64,000 nucleotides of DNA from Macrotrachela quadricornifera (GCA_022393335.1 JAJEKB010000592.1:296053-360052); one strand, 5' to 3'. Shown: positions 25,981-40,802, counted from the stretch's first letter. Notes: generated by a model from the sequence alone, not told the origin. Numbers and translations: made by a program.

Positions 25981-28900
25981 TTATTGATTTTCTGTTTCAC
26001 GTCGTTGTCGAACAAATTCAATAGCTGTTTTATCTGATGTACGTTGTTCTAATATTTCAATAATACGACTTCGTACAACTAAAAATAAATAAATAAATAA
26101 AATATATAATGAAAATAAATATTTAAAAACCTTTTGGATGTGTTAATGAAAGTTCAATTTGTTTTAATTCATCTAAAGGTCGATTATCATTAGATAAATC
26201 ATTTGGAATTCCCGGTAATTTTGATATTTCAAGAAAAGCTTCTCCTTCAAAATCATTTGACCACATTAAATCATGATCCATAACAGTAAAATGTATAATA
26301 CCACCCGATAAATTACATTCTTTTTCTGTTAAACGACTAAATAAAAAAAAACAAATAAAATGAAAATATTTTATTTTTTTTTTATTTTTACAATTCAAAT
26401 TTTTCATTAAATGATGGATTTAAAGTTTTTTTTACAATTGATGTTTGTTGTTTTTCAATATGAGGATATAAAAATTTTGGACATAATTGAATTTCAACAT
26501 ATGGATCACTAAAATAGAATAAAATTTAGATTTTTTCATTATTTTATTTGATTTAATACCTTAAGCCATTTGAATCACAGGGTTTAAGATTTTTACATGA
26601 TATTACTATAAATATTTATACAAGCTTTTTTTTTTTTTGGTATTAAAAATAAAAATATTTTACTTTCAACATATAATGTTTCTTCTTTTAAATGATAATA
26701 TGCACGACAATAAAGTTTTCCTAAATCTATTGGATTTTTAATATTAACACGTTCTTGTTCTTGTAATTTCTCCTTAAGTATATAAAATAAGATAATTAAT
26801 AAAGATAATTAAATCAATTAATTTACTTGATAATATAATTTAATTAATGAATATGTATCAGTTGAATGATATTTTAGTAATTTTTTAATTAACTAGAAAA
26901 AATAAAAAATTTTAAAAAAAAAAAACAAAACTTTTTTGTAGTTTTATTTTATTTTATACTTTATATTTATCAGTTTTAAGCATTTCTTTTGGTAAATTTT
27001 GTTCATCAGAATTAAAATAATCAACCAATGAATCAAGAGCTTTCATTAAACGTGTATATGATGATATTGTACGCTAAAAATTTAATTTAAATGAAAAAAA
27101 GAATATTTTTTTTTATTCTTACAGATGTTGATGGTTTTTCGATTTGTGATAATAGTTGATCGATAAGAACAGACCAAACAAGTTCTAACAATCTATTAAA
27201 TAAATAGAACACTTCAGTTAGTCTAATGGTGTATAATTTAATAAAAATTCAAAAACAAAAAGAAGTATCTTCTTTTTCGATGAATTTGAATATATAATAG
27301 TCTTTCGTTTATTTTAAGCAAGAGATAGACAAAAAAGAAAAACATTTTAAATTGAAATGATTTTATATAAAATTTAATTACCTTATCATATTTTGTCGAA
27401 TTAAAAAATCTTTATATGGTAATATTTTATTATTAAGAAATATAAAAAGTGGTTGAATAATATCTTGAAGTAAAATAGATTCGGGTGCTTCAATAATATG
27501 ATATAAATATTGTTTTAATTCCATTTCCATATTTGTAACAACTTTACTTAATATTTGATAAATTTTATCAATTATTTCTTGACTACACATTGCAACAGTT
27601 GTTTCAATTTTTTTTCTATATTCATCAACAACAGAAATTGAATGAAATTTTTCCGCTGCTACTAATAATTTATCATAAGATAATTCAATTGGTAAAGTTT
27701 TAAATGATTCTCTTATACGTTCAATATCATTTACAGTTAATGAAAGCTAAAAATAAAAAAAAAAAAATGTATTTTTATTTAAAATAAAAATAACTATTTA
27801 TCTTTTACTTCTTGTGTATAATAAGATAAATCATTTGTTTCATAGAATTTTCTTGCATTAAGTTTTCCCTCAACTAATGATGTATAAAGACGTGTAGCAT
27901 TTGCCATATCTTCAGTTATTTTTATTAAATATGTTATTGAACTAATTATATCTGGCCATGCTAAATTTAAAAAAAAGAATATTCTTCTATTTAATTGCTT
28001 CGAATGATTTTTTTTTATTATATATGCTCAATATTCTTATCTGAAAAAAAATGATAAATCTCTGGAAAAGTTCTTGTGAACTCTTCTGAGAGTTATTAGA
28101 TGAGTTACTTGGTATTCTTTAGGAACTTCTGCAATGAATCCATCAGTTTTTGCTTGATTTCTTTAAAACTCTTCCGGAATTTTTCTAGATAGAATCGATT
28201 AAGATATTCACATCAACGATATTATTTGTTCATCACTGTAGCTTTTTCATGTATAGGAAAAAAAGATTTGTAATGATGATACTTAACAAAAGATCTTTCC
28301 GGGCATGACTTTATGGATATACACGTTGAACATGCTTTTGTTTTTAATAAAAATATCAGCTCGTCTATCCGACCTGTAACAGGAACATTCAATGTTTTTT
28401 CCAGTCAACTGACTTTTGAATTTTGATTACTTTATTATTATTTATATAACATAATGACTTCCTATTAAAAATACTATTTATTTAATGCATTTTTAAATAA
28501 GTAAACTAAATTATTTACTGATCAAACATAATAGTTACTGAATATTAACTCTTAGAAGATTGTGATACATACATTATGTATCATCTATTTTTTAGTAAAA
28601 AAGAAAGTCTTTGCATCATATTAAATTACCTGGTTTTATGAGAAAGCTCTTATGTTCTCAATCTTAATGAACAAACTCTGGAAAATTTCATTTTGAAAAG
28701 AAGCCTAAAATAAGATAATCATGATTCAGCTTTCATTTTTCTAATTAAATGCATATTTTAGTAAAAATAATAACAAGATATGCCTCCTGTGATACAAAAT
28801 AATGCTCGATTTGAATTAAAATTTTAAGTCAAAACACAATAGTTTAAATGTTTAATTACTTTCTCATTTTAAAGGATTAAAAATTTCATTTATTTTTCTT

Positions 28901-31900
28901 ACCTAATCTTCTCCAAAATTGTGATATTTGACTAAAACAATTTGATACATCTAAAGATGATGGTGTAAATTTAACATTATATGTTGATGTTAATATTCCT
29001 TCAGATTTATCTTTTTCAACTGAACGTTCAATACGTTGAAGAATTTTATTTCGAGCAACTGATAACCATTTTTTAACAGCTGCACCAAAATACATATAAT
29101 AATGAGTTATTTTTAAATTAACTCGATCACTAAAGAAAAAAATTCAAAATAAAAAATAAAATCAAAATATATTTTAATACAAACGTTTCATTAACATAAA
29201 TTCTATATTTTGATAATTCATGAAGTGATAAATAAAGTTCAAATAAAGCTAAACTTGTTTGTTCAGCTGCTGATACAAATGCAGGTATATCAGCGGAATC
29301 AGGTTCTTGATTTTCTATTAATTTTGATGGTGATTGATGAATTTGATCACCAAGCTGAATATATATTTAAAAAAACAAAACAATTTTTTTTTGATAAATT
29401 AAATTAAGAAAATAAATATTTTACTTCTTCTTCGAGAGCTTTTATAACAATATCCATTAACTATTGTTTTTGTTTTATTGTAATAGAAAAGAAAAATTAT
29501 TTTTAATTTTAATTAGAAAAATTATATTACTTTTCCATCGATTTTTTTAAATGATATATTATAAAAAGCCAATTTTACAGTACTAATAAAGAAATTTTTT
29601 TTAGAAAAATACTGTTTTTTTTTATATTAAAATAATAAACATACGATTCAAATATTGGATTATAATATTTAACAGATGAATGAGCTAATAGATAATAATA
29701 ATATTTAATATATTTATAAAAAATAAAAAATCAATTTACCATCTTGTATTATAATATAAACCAATTGACTTGTATTTCTCAATGTATCTTCATCAGACTA
29801 ATAAAAAAATTTTTTTTTCTTATTATTGTTAAATATTAATATAAAATTTACTCTTAAACGTGGCTTTGTTATTTGTGTAGCTATTCGATCAAACCATTCA
29901 ATTGTTCCTGTCTTTAAAAAAAATTGAATAAATGTTATTTTTTTATTTGTTAATATTCATTTTCCTTACTTTAATGATTAATGTCAAATCATATTGAAGA
30001 CTATTTTGAAATGGACAACAATAACGAAATACTTCCAAACTATATAATTTTGAAATAATCCTTTTTAAAAAAAAGAGAAAAAAAAGTAATTTTTTCATTT
30101 ATATTTAAATTTTTACTTTAAAAGTTGTTCAAGTCTTTCCATGGAAATTTTATTTGTAGATGGATAAATTTCACGAATTTTTGTTAATTGTTTAAAACAA
30201 TGATTTAAAAATAATGTAAATGCTTCTTCTAACATATGGCTTTCATCTCTACTTAATGATGTTGGTTGCCATGTTTGTTCTAATTGTTCAATAATTGATA
30301 ATAATAATTTATGTGTTAAAGTATGTTGCAGATGTTTTTTCGAATATGCTATCCAACGACACATTGAACGTTGAATATTTGTTATATCACCTTGTATTGC
30401 ATGTTGATGTAAAATTGTTTCCGCATTACGAGATAAGTCACCTATCCATTGAGTTGTTTCACCCTGAAATATGAGAAAATATAATTATTCCTTTTTTTAG
30501 AATATAATAATTATTATTCGGATGTTAATTTGATTTTAATATCTGAAAATGATATAAAATATCTGACTTCTTTTTCTTATTTTTACATTATCAAAATTTT
30601 CTAATGGATATTATTTAAAAATCTAAAAAAAGAAAATTTTTCTCGAAACCTTAAATTTTTTTAATTCATGATCAATAAATATTTGTAAAATTTCAACATG
30701 TTGTTTAATATCTGTCCAATTATCTTCTTCAGATATTCCACGATCTTCTCGTGTTGTTAAATTACATCGAATATGTATCTGTCCTCGAACTTTAGAATGT
30801 TCACTTCGACCTTCTAATGGAAATAATCTATCAATTCCAGTTGATGGAATTTCCTGTTAAGAAAAAAAATGAAAATATATATTAAGCAAAATTTTTCATG
30901 CAAAATAAAAACCTACACTTATTTTAAGATTAACCGAACCTAAAAAATCATCAATATGTGATCCTTCTGTTGAACAATTTGTTCGTGCGGATTGAGCAAT
31001 TTGTTTAAAATAACGATTAAGTCCTTTAAAACCTTGAACTTGGTTTAATTTTCTTGCTGCTTCAAATACAGAAAATTCATCATCATGATCCCAAATATCC
31101 AAATGAAATGTTTCAGTTTTTCCACTTTCAATATTACTTTAACAAAAAAGAAATTTGAATTTTGTTTTTTTTTTAAAAAAAAACAAAAACACTTACAAAC
31201 GAAATTTTTCCATCCAAACTGGATTAAGTGTTGCTTTTTTAACATCTGTTGTTTGAATATATTTTACTGGAAGTTTATCTCTTAAAAATGAATTATTTTG
31301 TGGACTTGAACCAGTTGTTGATGTAGTTTTTTCACGTCCTTGTGCACGACGTATTGTAGATTTTCGAAAACTTTTTAAACGTTTCATAAAACCAAGTTTA
31401 TTTTCATTCGATGAATTTGTATTAGCTCCTTCTTCATCTGATGATGCTCCACCACCGCCACCATTTGTTTGTTGTGGAATAACAAATTTACGTATTTCAG
31501 GTACAATACCCAACATACAATATGGATCAGAAAATCCTATTTAATCTTTTTCTTTTAAATAAAAACAAAAAAAAAAATTTTTTTATTTTTTACCATTCGC
31601 ATCTTTTGCTTCAAGATCTTTTGCTTCAACTATTTCAACATTTAAAATTAAAATTGGTGGCTAAAATAAAATAAATATTAAAATAAAGGATAAATTTACT
31701 TCATATATATATATAAACTTTTTCTTCATTCGCTTTATTTAATAAACGTTGATGATCTTCATTTGATAAACCAAATGCTTCTTGTGCATAAGCATAAAGA
31801 TCATTTTCTTCTTGAATATATTTTGATGGTATTATACCAATTTTATGTTTTATTGTATATAATGTTTCAATATAAAGTAATTCATATTCTTTTAATGTTA

Positions 31901-32220
31901 AACTTGGAAATTTTTCAGTAAAATTTAAACGATATTCAGGAAGAATTTTTTCATTTTCAATATCTTCCTTTAGAAAAAATAAAAAATATTAATTTAAATA
32001 AAAGAAATATATATTTTTTTTAAAATACATCTTTTTTTATTTTTTGTCGTCGTTGTTCATGTTTTTGTGCAACATTTTCAAAATTTTCCAAAAAAAAATT
32101 TACATCATCATTTTCAAATCTAAATTAATTAAATTAATATTCTTAATATTATATATATACATCTACCGTTTTGAAAGTGCAGCAGAAAATTTCGATTCTT
32201 GTTGAGGTGATAATGTCATT
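25981..32220 (-). CDS. BAIAP3 / Munc13-4-type C2-MUN-C2 exocytosis protein
   Basis: Twenty-six exons from 32220 down to 25981 join in frame to 1215 residues. Exons: 32220-32168, 32119-32029, 31967-31719, 31660-31594, 31536-31197, 31136-30917, 30853-30650, 30463-30117, 30060-29970, 29911-29852, 29797-29740, 29684-29645, 29582-29531, 29460-29425, 29354-29185, 29129-28903, 27960-27809, 27746-27382, 27192-27123, 27073-26960, 26892-26827, 26772-26664, 26605-26560, 26508-26392, 26336-26131, 26078-25981. Order: N-terminal helical part, C2 domain (about 132-340; [30 protein letters not shown]), MUN region with MHD1 (near 700-760; [18 protein letters not shown]) and MHD2, second C2 (about 1060-1180; [12 protein letters not shown]). 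The first C2 closely resembles BAIAP3. Family members prime dense-core or lysosome-related vesicles for SNARE fusion, with Ca2+ bound by C2 aspartates. The intron 27961-28902 is long. Alternative first exons lie upstream. Confidence 0.9.
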
Positions 32221-35200
32221 ATAAACTCTTTCTTTTTATACTAACACATCTCAATAGGGATCTATATATATATATATATGAAGAATTTCCTTCTCTACTT
32301 TTTTTTTTGCTTCTATCATCCGTCATACTTATTTATTTCTAAGTATCATAATGTATTCTTGCATGATTACCATTGAAGAAAAAAAAAAAACAAAAAATGA
32401 GAAGTAATGAGAAAACATATATATAAGAATAAGAAATCTTTTATAAGTGAAGAGTATATTATATAGACAAAAAAAATAAAAGAACAACAAGTGTATTTGA
32501 AAGTCATGATCTTTCTAGAGAAAAAATGTCGTGTTTCAATGTTAAAATATGTTAGAACCTAGGGGAATTTCGATATTTTTATTTTTATTGAATTTAATCA
32601 TTAAAAAACATAAACCAGTTCCTAATGAGATTAATTATAAAACTTTGCTTGTCAAAAAGACATAGCATATATAGAAAAGTTTTTAAATTATTTTCAAGTA
32701 TATGTATGTTTTAGTACCGCCTACTAATAATTATATATATACATTTAAAGAAAAAGTTATTTGTGTCATAATCAATTTTAATTGTTATTTTTCAAAGTTA
32801 AAAAAAAAACACTTGCTAGATAAAGTTTAAATCAGTTAAATTGAAGAATATATGATGACCTTTTTTTTATTTTATGATTTTCAGGTTTTTTTTAAAAAGG
32901 AAATATATTATGGATGTCTTTTTCTTTTTTTTTCTGTAGAATCATATAATAATTATTCGACAGTCTTTACAGTCTGTCTTTTCCGTTTAAAGGAAACGGA
33001 TGATGTGTCTTTCCGTAGCTAGATATTTTTCCGTTCTATTTACATGAAATCCTTCAAAAAATGGCAATTGCATTAGATTAAAAGCTCTTTATAATATTAT
33101 CTCAATAGCTATTATTTTTATCTTAAATGTATCAATTTTACATTTTTTTTTTATTCTCAAAAAAAAAAAAAGTCATATTCAATAAAATATCATTACAAGA
33201 GGGTTATCTAAAAATAGCTCAGACTTATTTGAAAAATGATCCATTAAGAATATATTCTTATTGATTTTATTGAAGAAAATCGATAAAAATTATTATCATT
33301 ATTTTTTGACATCGATCATTAGTTATTCACATGCTAAATGTAAAATCTATCTATCATTTCTGATATTAGTTGTTGTTTTTTTTTTGTTACTTTGATAATC
33401 ATGAAACAAGCAAAAAAAAAAAAAACTTTTTCTTTAATTTGATGGAAAGTAAATCAAATTGTGTATTCAATTGAAAAAATATAAATAAATTGAATAGGCA
33501 TTTGATGTAAAGAAAATACTAAAAAAATAAAACTGATAAAAAGTTCTTTTTTTTATTCATTTAAGAAAAAGATAATTTATTTGAAGAATAATAATAACAT
33601 ATGTTTAAAAATTTTATTGAGAATTTTTATCATTAAATCAATATAAAAAAAATAAGAAAGAATTTTTCTATTTGAAATAAAACTAAAATAAATAAATTTA
33701 TTTTTCATTAAAAATCTTTCCAATATAATCATATATAAAACTTATTATAACCTTCATTGACTTATTTATTCAGGCTAAATTCATAAAAAAAAATTTTAAT
33801 GGCATCATAACTCTAAAGGGGATAGACTCATTTTTCTTTTTTTTTAAGTTATTATTATATCATGCAAGCAAATATTGTCTAATTGTCAAAACGACAAATA
33901 AATGCGTGTATATAGACTAAATATATTTATTAAGGTAACCCCGACGTCGCTTCAAAAATCGACTTCAATTCACCGGCTATGTTCAAATAGCATGAAATAC
34001 TCACGATATGTACAGGGAAACCTATGGTAAAATTATCAGCCGTACACTATAAGATTTATATAAGTTAGTAAAAAAAAAGGGATGAGATAGCATGGTCTGT
34101 TAACCGTTCGACAATGTTGTGGAGACCAAGCGGACTTATTTCGTATTTTTACTTTGCTTTTTATTCCATTAAGATTATGATTTCTGTATTAACCTACTAT
34201 TTTTGATAATTCTATTGCCCAGCTAAAATGAAGAAACAGAGAGACTTCATTACATCCTATAATATTTGGAAAAAATTTCTGGGCAACCATTGTAGAAACA
34301 AAATTTGAGAAAAAAAAGGAAAATATTTTTTGTTTTTTAACAAGATAAATGATGGAAATTATCAGGAATTTTGTCCCGAAAACTACGTGCGAACTTAAAA
34401 AAATCATATTATTTCTAAAATAGTAGAACTTCGAGTAACCTTCTATGAATTTACATGAAAAATGATTTTTTATTTCAAGAAAATCTTGAATTAACAAAAT
34501 ATAAAATTCATTTAAATTATTATACAACATTTTAAAGTATAAATTCATTTAGTATTTTTTATTTAATTGAATTGAACTATATTTATATATATAAAAGAAA
34601 AGAACTTAATAATAATTTGATTAATCAAAACATCTTTTATTTTATTATGTCAGAATTAATAAAATACGAAAAGAATATAAATATAAATTATTTCTATTAT
34701 TTCTGCACTTAAGAATAAAATATAAATCCATTATGATATTAAATAGAAATGTAAATAGATTTTGTTTTTCTCTTAAAAGTCTATTTATTTAAATCACACT
34801 AGAAAAATCTTTCAATAATAATCATAAAAAAAAAATAAAAGAAATAACAAATCAATGTCCTTGATATAAAGTATAAATTAATTATTTTAAAAAATTAACA
34901 CTTAAATAGAAAATATATAATAATTCAGAATGTTCGATAATATAAAGTTACAAAGTACAAATATTCAAATAATGAAATGATTTTATTTCTATCACTTAAA
35001 TTTTATGCTTGAAAAATTTTTTTTTCTTTCTAACTTATATGGTTGAGAAAACAATTATTTATTCATCTAACGAACCGAATATCTTGCCAAAAAAAAAAAA
35101 AATTGTCGTACAATTATACGCCTTTAATATAGACAGTATAGTTTTTCATATCTCATCAATAATTGAGACATATAAATTGACCTCTGGGAATCATAACTAC

Positions 35201-35594
35201 GCATTTCTTTTTTCCGATCTTAATATGATATAAAATTATTTTAATGAGATTGATAATGTATATAAGATATTCATGGAAAAAATTTCAACGAAATTAATGT
35301 CTATTTTTATTAAATGTTAATCTATATAAAAGAAATAAAAAGAAAACCTATTAATACATGCAATATAGATAGAAGAGAATTATTTATTCAAGCAAATAAA
35401 ATCGAATTTTTAATGTTTTTATAAACGAAAAGAAATTGTTTTTGTACAATTATTTCTTTCTTTCATTTTTATTAAATTTTAGTTTAACAACAAAAATGTA
35501 CTTTGAAAAACTAGATATTAAATATACTTATCAATATGATGGTATAAAAATTTTTATATTAGATATAAATTTTTATGATATGTAATAAACTTAC
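32221..35594. other. Long AT-rich stretch upstream of the BAIAP3-like gene
   Basis: Either intergenic or the first intron of the distal BAIAP3 transcript. Mostly A/T runs with no exon chain. A GC-richer patch at about 33930-34140 stands out but has no readable frame, tRNA boxes or inverted ends that I can identify. The 119-codon minus-strand frame at 34189-34548 is low complexity and rejected. Confidence 0.55.
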
Positions 35595-35647
35595 TTTGCA
35601 AGTAAAGCATCAGACCATCGTCTACCTCGCATATGAATTCGTTCCAT
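35595..35647 (-). other. Candidate alternative first coding exon of the BAIAP3-like gene
   Basis: On the minus strand an ATG at 35647 opens MERIHMRGRRWSDALLA and runs to a strong donor (|gtaagt) after 35595. The exon is 53 bases, ending in phase 2, exactly the length and phase of the annotated first exon 32220-32168 ([17 protein letters not shown]). Joined to exon 32119-32029 it gives ...WSDALLAKFENDDVN, similar in pattern to the downstream version. Composition is GC-richer than the flanks. A distal promoter about 3.4 kb upstream is the likely reading; no transcript evidence is available. Confidence 0.62.
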
Positions 35648-35845
35648 ATTTAATATTAAAATAAATGATAATATTTATATATATATGTCTATGTTTCTTT
35701 AAACTTGTATAGTAATGTGTTTCTTTGATGTCGGTGTTATGTCTTATAGTTTATTCTTGTTCTTCATTTAAATACATTTTGCTCGTCATTGCCGTTCTTT
35801 TTTTTTTTTTTTTTTATAGATTGAACGTTCTTTTCTCACTCTTAC

Positions 35846-35907
35846 TTGTGTTGCTCGTTTGTTAGGATCTTTATCTTTCTTGAACAACACTCCATCGTCG
35901 TTCTCAT
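35846..35907 (-). other. Possible second alternative first exon for the BAIAP3-like gene
   Basis: On the minus strand an ATG at 35907 begins MRTTMECCSRKIKILTNEQH and reaches a good donor (|gtaaga) after 35846. The 62-base exon also ends in phase 2, so it could splice to 32119. A different frame through the same bases (DENDDGVLFKKDKDPNKRA) is open too but would be in phase 0. Evidence is weaker than for 35595-35647. Confidence 0.3.
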
Positions 35908-37445
35908 CTATGAGAACAACATATAGAAGCAGACATAGCGACAAACGACAACAAACGGGAAAAAAAAAGAAAATGAATAACAAATAATAAAAGATTTTTC
36001 CGCTGTTATTATCGTTCCATATACTACATACACATAGAACAATCACAGTAAACGAAAAACATTTTTTTTTTATAAATTATTCAATATTGTTTCTCTTAGA
36101 AAATCATGTTGACTTATGTATATTTTCTATTCCGATCATTAGACAACAAATAATATATCAACATTATTTCATATTCTATATTTTTAAAGATTATAATATA
36201 TTAATAATGATGATGAATAAGATTATAATGAAATTTTCTAAGAAATTTAATTATCAATCTTCAAACATGACATTTTCATTCAATCGAATTATAAAATAAA
36301 ATATAACGAAATTATCTTTTATTTATATATTAATTTATAAAAAACATATATATTGAAGATAATGTTTGCTTTTCAATATATTCTTAGATCTTTTCGGAAA
36401 ATAACTAATTATAAATTAGTTTTTAACATATTAATATTTCATTGATTAAAAGAAAAGATAGAAGCATAAAAGAATCAATTATAACTAAAGAAAATAATAA
36501 TATTCTTCGTTGACTATGATCGAGCAAAATATCTTCCATATAATTATAATAATAATAGTCAACAAATAAGAAGAAGAAAAAAAAATTTAAATTAATATTT
36601 ATAATATTTTATTGAATATATTCATATAATTTTATAAGTAATACATGCATACTGATTTGAAGTTAAATATTAATAAAATACATTATTTATCCTATTATGA
36701 AATGATTTTCTATAGAGAATTACACTTGAAACTGATTGTTTTACATGATTATTTATCATTTTCATGCTGTAATAATATATCATATCAATAAATGTCAAAA
36801 TGACATACTTTAATTCAATGTAATTAGTATTCTATGAAATTCGCAAGAGAATTGAAAAAACAAAATTCAAGGAGCAAAAATATGAGAAGATCTAAATTAA
36901 AAAAAGAAAAAGAAAATTTCTATATGAATAAATATATATAAAGTTAATATTAATCAATTAATGCAATGCAAAGAACCAGCATTCATATAGTCCTGCGCGA
37001 ATTTTTAAACAGATTTTTCTGTATAATAACTGTGAATATATCTGATGATAGATAATTAAAGCAACAATCGACAATATTCGCTAGAAGTAAGTTTCATAAG
37101 TATTGATAGAGTTCTTATAGTGATGAATTTCGTTATATCTGCACTTTGAATTTCTTAACCTTACTTTCTTGACAACATTCACAAATAGGAAATATGATTC
37201 GATAAATCTGAAAGAGCTTTCCAATGTCTGTTTTGAATCGTTCAAAAAGATTATACAGTTTTAATGAATTATCGATATTTTGATAACCAATATTCTCGGT
37301 TTCGCATTGCATTTCGTAGTCTAGTGAAACTCGAATACCATCTAGTTTTTATTTTTAATTGTAAAAATCATTCATTTTTATTTATTAAACATAGTCGTTT
37401 AAATAAAACAAATTTTTGAATATTTTTTTTTTTTTTTGTATATAT
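35908..37445. other. Intergenic region, nothing recognised
   Basis: AT-rich sequence upstream of the BAIAP3 distal exons and downstream of the GH16 gene. No exon with family similarity, RNA gene or repeat structure was found. Confidence 0.55.
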
Positions 37446-38565
37446 TTAACGCCATTGATAATAATAAACCCAATCAATTTCCATACGACCTGAATAAATA
37501 TTCTCATCAATACCTTGTGCACCACCCCTAAACATAGATATACAAAATATTGAAAAAAATTTTTCATTAGAAAATTTTACTCACCAGAAACCACCAACAG
37601 CAACATTAAGAAGAACAAAAAATGGTTTATCAAATGGCCTATACAAAAAAAATAAAATAAAACGAAATAAAGTTATTTTCTATAAGAGACAAAAAACATA
37701 CCATGCTGTCCAATCTCCTTGTTTATTCCAAATAAAAATTCTTGTTTGAAATGGATTACCTTCATCACCAACAAACATTTCAATTTTATCATGATTCCAA
37801 TCAAGTGTATAAATTTTAAAATTTGATGTTGCATCACCAACAATAACTGAATGACTTGGATGATTACCTAACATATGATTAAAACCTTTTGTATGAACTG
37901 TTGAATGAATACGTAATGGATCATAACCAACTTGTTCCATTAAATCAATTTCACCATTATCTGGCCAATAATTACCACCATAACTTGTTCTTTCAGGTAA
38001 CTAATTTAAACATAAAACATTTGTTTTTTTTTCTTTTTTTTTGTTAAATTTTTTAAATAGATAACTTACCATCCAAAGAGCTGGCCATAAACCACGACCA
38101 GTTGGAAGTTTAGCACGAATTTGTAAACGACCATATGTCCATGCAGCTTTACTTTTCAAACGAGCTGATGAATATCGACGATTACCATAATTTTCCTAAT
38201 AAATATTACAATTTTATATATAAAAGAATGTATTTTCATTGATTTTTATTCAATTACTTACTTTACGTGCTTCAATAATTAAACGACCGTTTTGACTACC
38301 TGGAAATAGTTCACAACGTGCATTTTCCCAACGATTTACTGTATAAAATTGTTCTTCATTATTACCTAAATTAAAAAAGAAAAAAATATATAATAAAATA
38401 AAAATTTAACTACATACCCCATCCATGACCACCCTCATCAAAATTCCATTTATTTAAATCGACACCACCGTTCCAGTCGAAATCATCTCCCCATACACGA
38501 ACCCAACCAGCATTACTTATTGTTACCATACACCATAAACATATCAATGCTAAATATTCCTTCAT
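37446..38565 (-). CDS. Secreted GH16 beta-1,3-glucanase (laminarinase-like)
   Basis: Six exons: 38565-38418, 38365-38262, 38195-38070, 38000-37702, 37638-37585, 37527-37446; 270 residues. A signal peptide (MKEYLALICLWCMVTISNA) is followed directly by a single GH16 jelly-roll domain. The catalytic signature is GEIDLME, with Glu143 as nucleophile, Asp145 and Glu148 as acid/base. Other family landmarks are WGNNEEQFYT, GRGLWPALWML, HSTVHTKGFN and NVAVGGFWGGAQGID. Invertebrate relatives digest laminarin-type beta-1,3-glucans from algae and fungi or act as glucan-recognition proteins; with all three acidic residues present, an active enzyme is expected. It ends soon after the domain, with no carbohydrate-binding module. 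The six introns-bounded exons argue it is long resident in the genome. Confidence 0.94.
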
Positions 38566-40802
38566 ACTTTTGTTCTATGTAGATAGTCTTTTCTACTCTT
38601 CACTATCCGATAAATGCAGCATCCCTTATATATATATGCCGATTCCAAAAAAAAAAATAACTAAATAAATATGACACTTAATATTCTATGATACAGATAA
38701 TAAATAAATATGTCAATAAATAATAATCCTCTTGAAGCGGGATATTGAAATTTGTCTCATACCGTAACATAAGAAAAATATTTTATATAATGAGATAGGA
38801 ATAATCACATAGCACCTATCGTAAATAAACCGTCAAGTCTTTGTGTACAAAAAAAAAAAGAAAAATAACACTGATGTTTATATTTATTTTTACTATTATC
38901 AATAAATTGCATTTAGAAGTATTTTTTCTTTCTTTATACTAATTGATTTCAATTATATCATTAATGAAATTGTATTACAAAAATCAATCAATCATATTTA
39001 ATTACAAAAAAATCCTTTTGTTTTTTTTTCATAAAAAAAAATATTTCAAATATGTATTAAATTCCCAGGATTAATCATTTATCAAAAAACAATTAATTCA
39101 AAAATAATCTTTATTTTGATCAATAACAGGTGTCAATTATTACACATACTTTGAAACCTTCATATTGTACTTATTATATATTTTACATTATTAAATAATA
39201 GTACAAAAAAAGATGAGAATGTTTTTTTTTCTAAAGGAAAAGAAGGGGTTATGATGCTGCCATTTGAGATAGAGTCCACAATAAATTTTATATCACATAA
39301 AAATGTATCAAAAATGGAATTTATTAATAAGATAGTTCAAATTAGATTTGATATAAAATAATGAATATCACAAAGCAATCGACACCAATTAACGAGTGAA
39401 AATAATTTTCTTTTATTTTAAAACTTAAGATTTAACAGAAAATTTGTTTAAAAAAATTTCATCATGGTTTTGTTTTATTTTATCGTCACAGTTAAACGAT
39501 TACATTAATTTTCATTCATGGAGTCTTTCATTGACAAAGAAAGCTTGTTTCAAAAACAAAATCAATAGTTTTGTAGAATTTGAAATTCTTTATCATTCGT
39601 CAGAAGAGAAGGTTTTTCTTTAATCAAGAAACGAGAGAAAAATGTACTAAGTTTTAGTGCAGTTTATCCTGAAACAGTCGTTATTTAGTATCAATAAAAT
39701 CCAATTTTCGATCTATTCTTAATTTGATTCGGAATTTCCTGTGGATATTATTTAAAATCATAGAGCTATTCTCTCTATAAAAATCTATTTATCTATTTAG
39801 TACATATATTTATTTTTTTATCAATATCTTGACTAATAGAAAAAATATGTATTAATCTTAATGAGATGAAATACCATTCTCTGTTGATTTGACATTTTTA
39901 TTAACTTTATGAATATCATTTATTTATAAAATTCTATTTTTTATATATTAAAAAATATTTCTTCAGTAAGTACTAATAAATAACTTAAATGTTCATGTAG
40001 CAATAAATTAGATTTGTTAATACATTTATAAACAATTAATTAAATCAAAGAGTAAATATAAAGATTGAAATATGGTTTAAATTAAATTATACTTGAGATG
40101 AAAATAATCAATTTTATGAATCAAACAAAAATTATGCCCTGAAGACAACAAATAAAACAATCAAAAATAGTAGAACATTTTTTGAATGTGATGTTTAATC
40201 AAGATTTTTAACAATAGTCTCACACATTATCAATAAATATAGCTATTTGATCCCTATAGGATTAACAATGTCTTTATAATCATGAAAATTATCATATCAA
40301 TCGGTTAAATTAATAAAAAAACTATAATTTGTATTTTCAACAATTCTTCAAAAACACATTGTATAAAAATGAAAAAATTCAATAGCAATAATTTCATATT
40401 TAAAATATGGTACTCAATAATAGTTTATTTTGAAAAATAACAAAATGCAATTATATCCAACTGATGATATGGCTATTCATATGAGATATTGTGGCCCACT
40501 AGTAGCAACAAAAAGAAAAGGAGATCAGACTAGCAAAGATTAAAACTATTTAACTAGTACAACAGTATAGTTTTAGCTGAATCTCTATTTTTTATTGAAC
40601 ACATTTCTATTGTCTACTATTTAAATTCAAATGATTTACATATTCTTTTTTTTTCTTACTAATCATTTAAATTGTAATAAATATAATTGATCTATCATAT
40701 CTCAAATAAAAGACAATATATATTTTTTTATTGCACTGTTAATAAATAGAATTTATTAGAATTTCAATGGCAGATCAATAAAATTAATTTTTTTATTCGA
40801 TT
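38566..40802. other. Intergenic region, nothing recognised
   Basis: AT-rich sequence between the GH16 start and the PHM stop, both on the minus strand. It should hold the GH16 promoter and PHM 3' untranslated sequence (AATAAA sites are frequent). No exon, RNA gene or clear repeat found. Confidence 0.55.

Noticed and set aside
34189..34548. 119-codon minus-strand frame upstream of the BAIAP3-like gene
   Set aside because: Phe/Ile/Lys/Asn-dominated sequence expected from AT-rich DNA, with no domain or splice partner.
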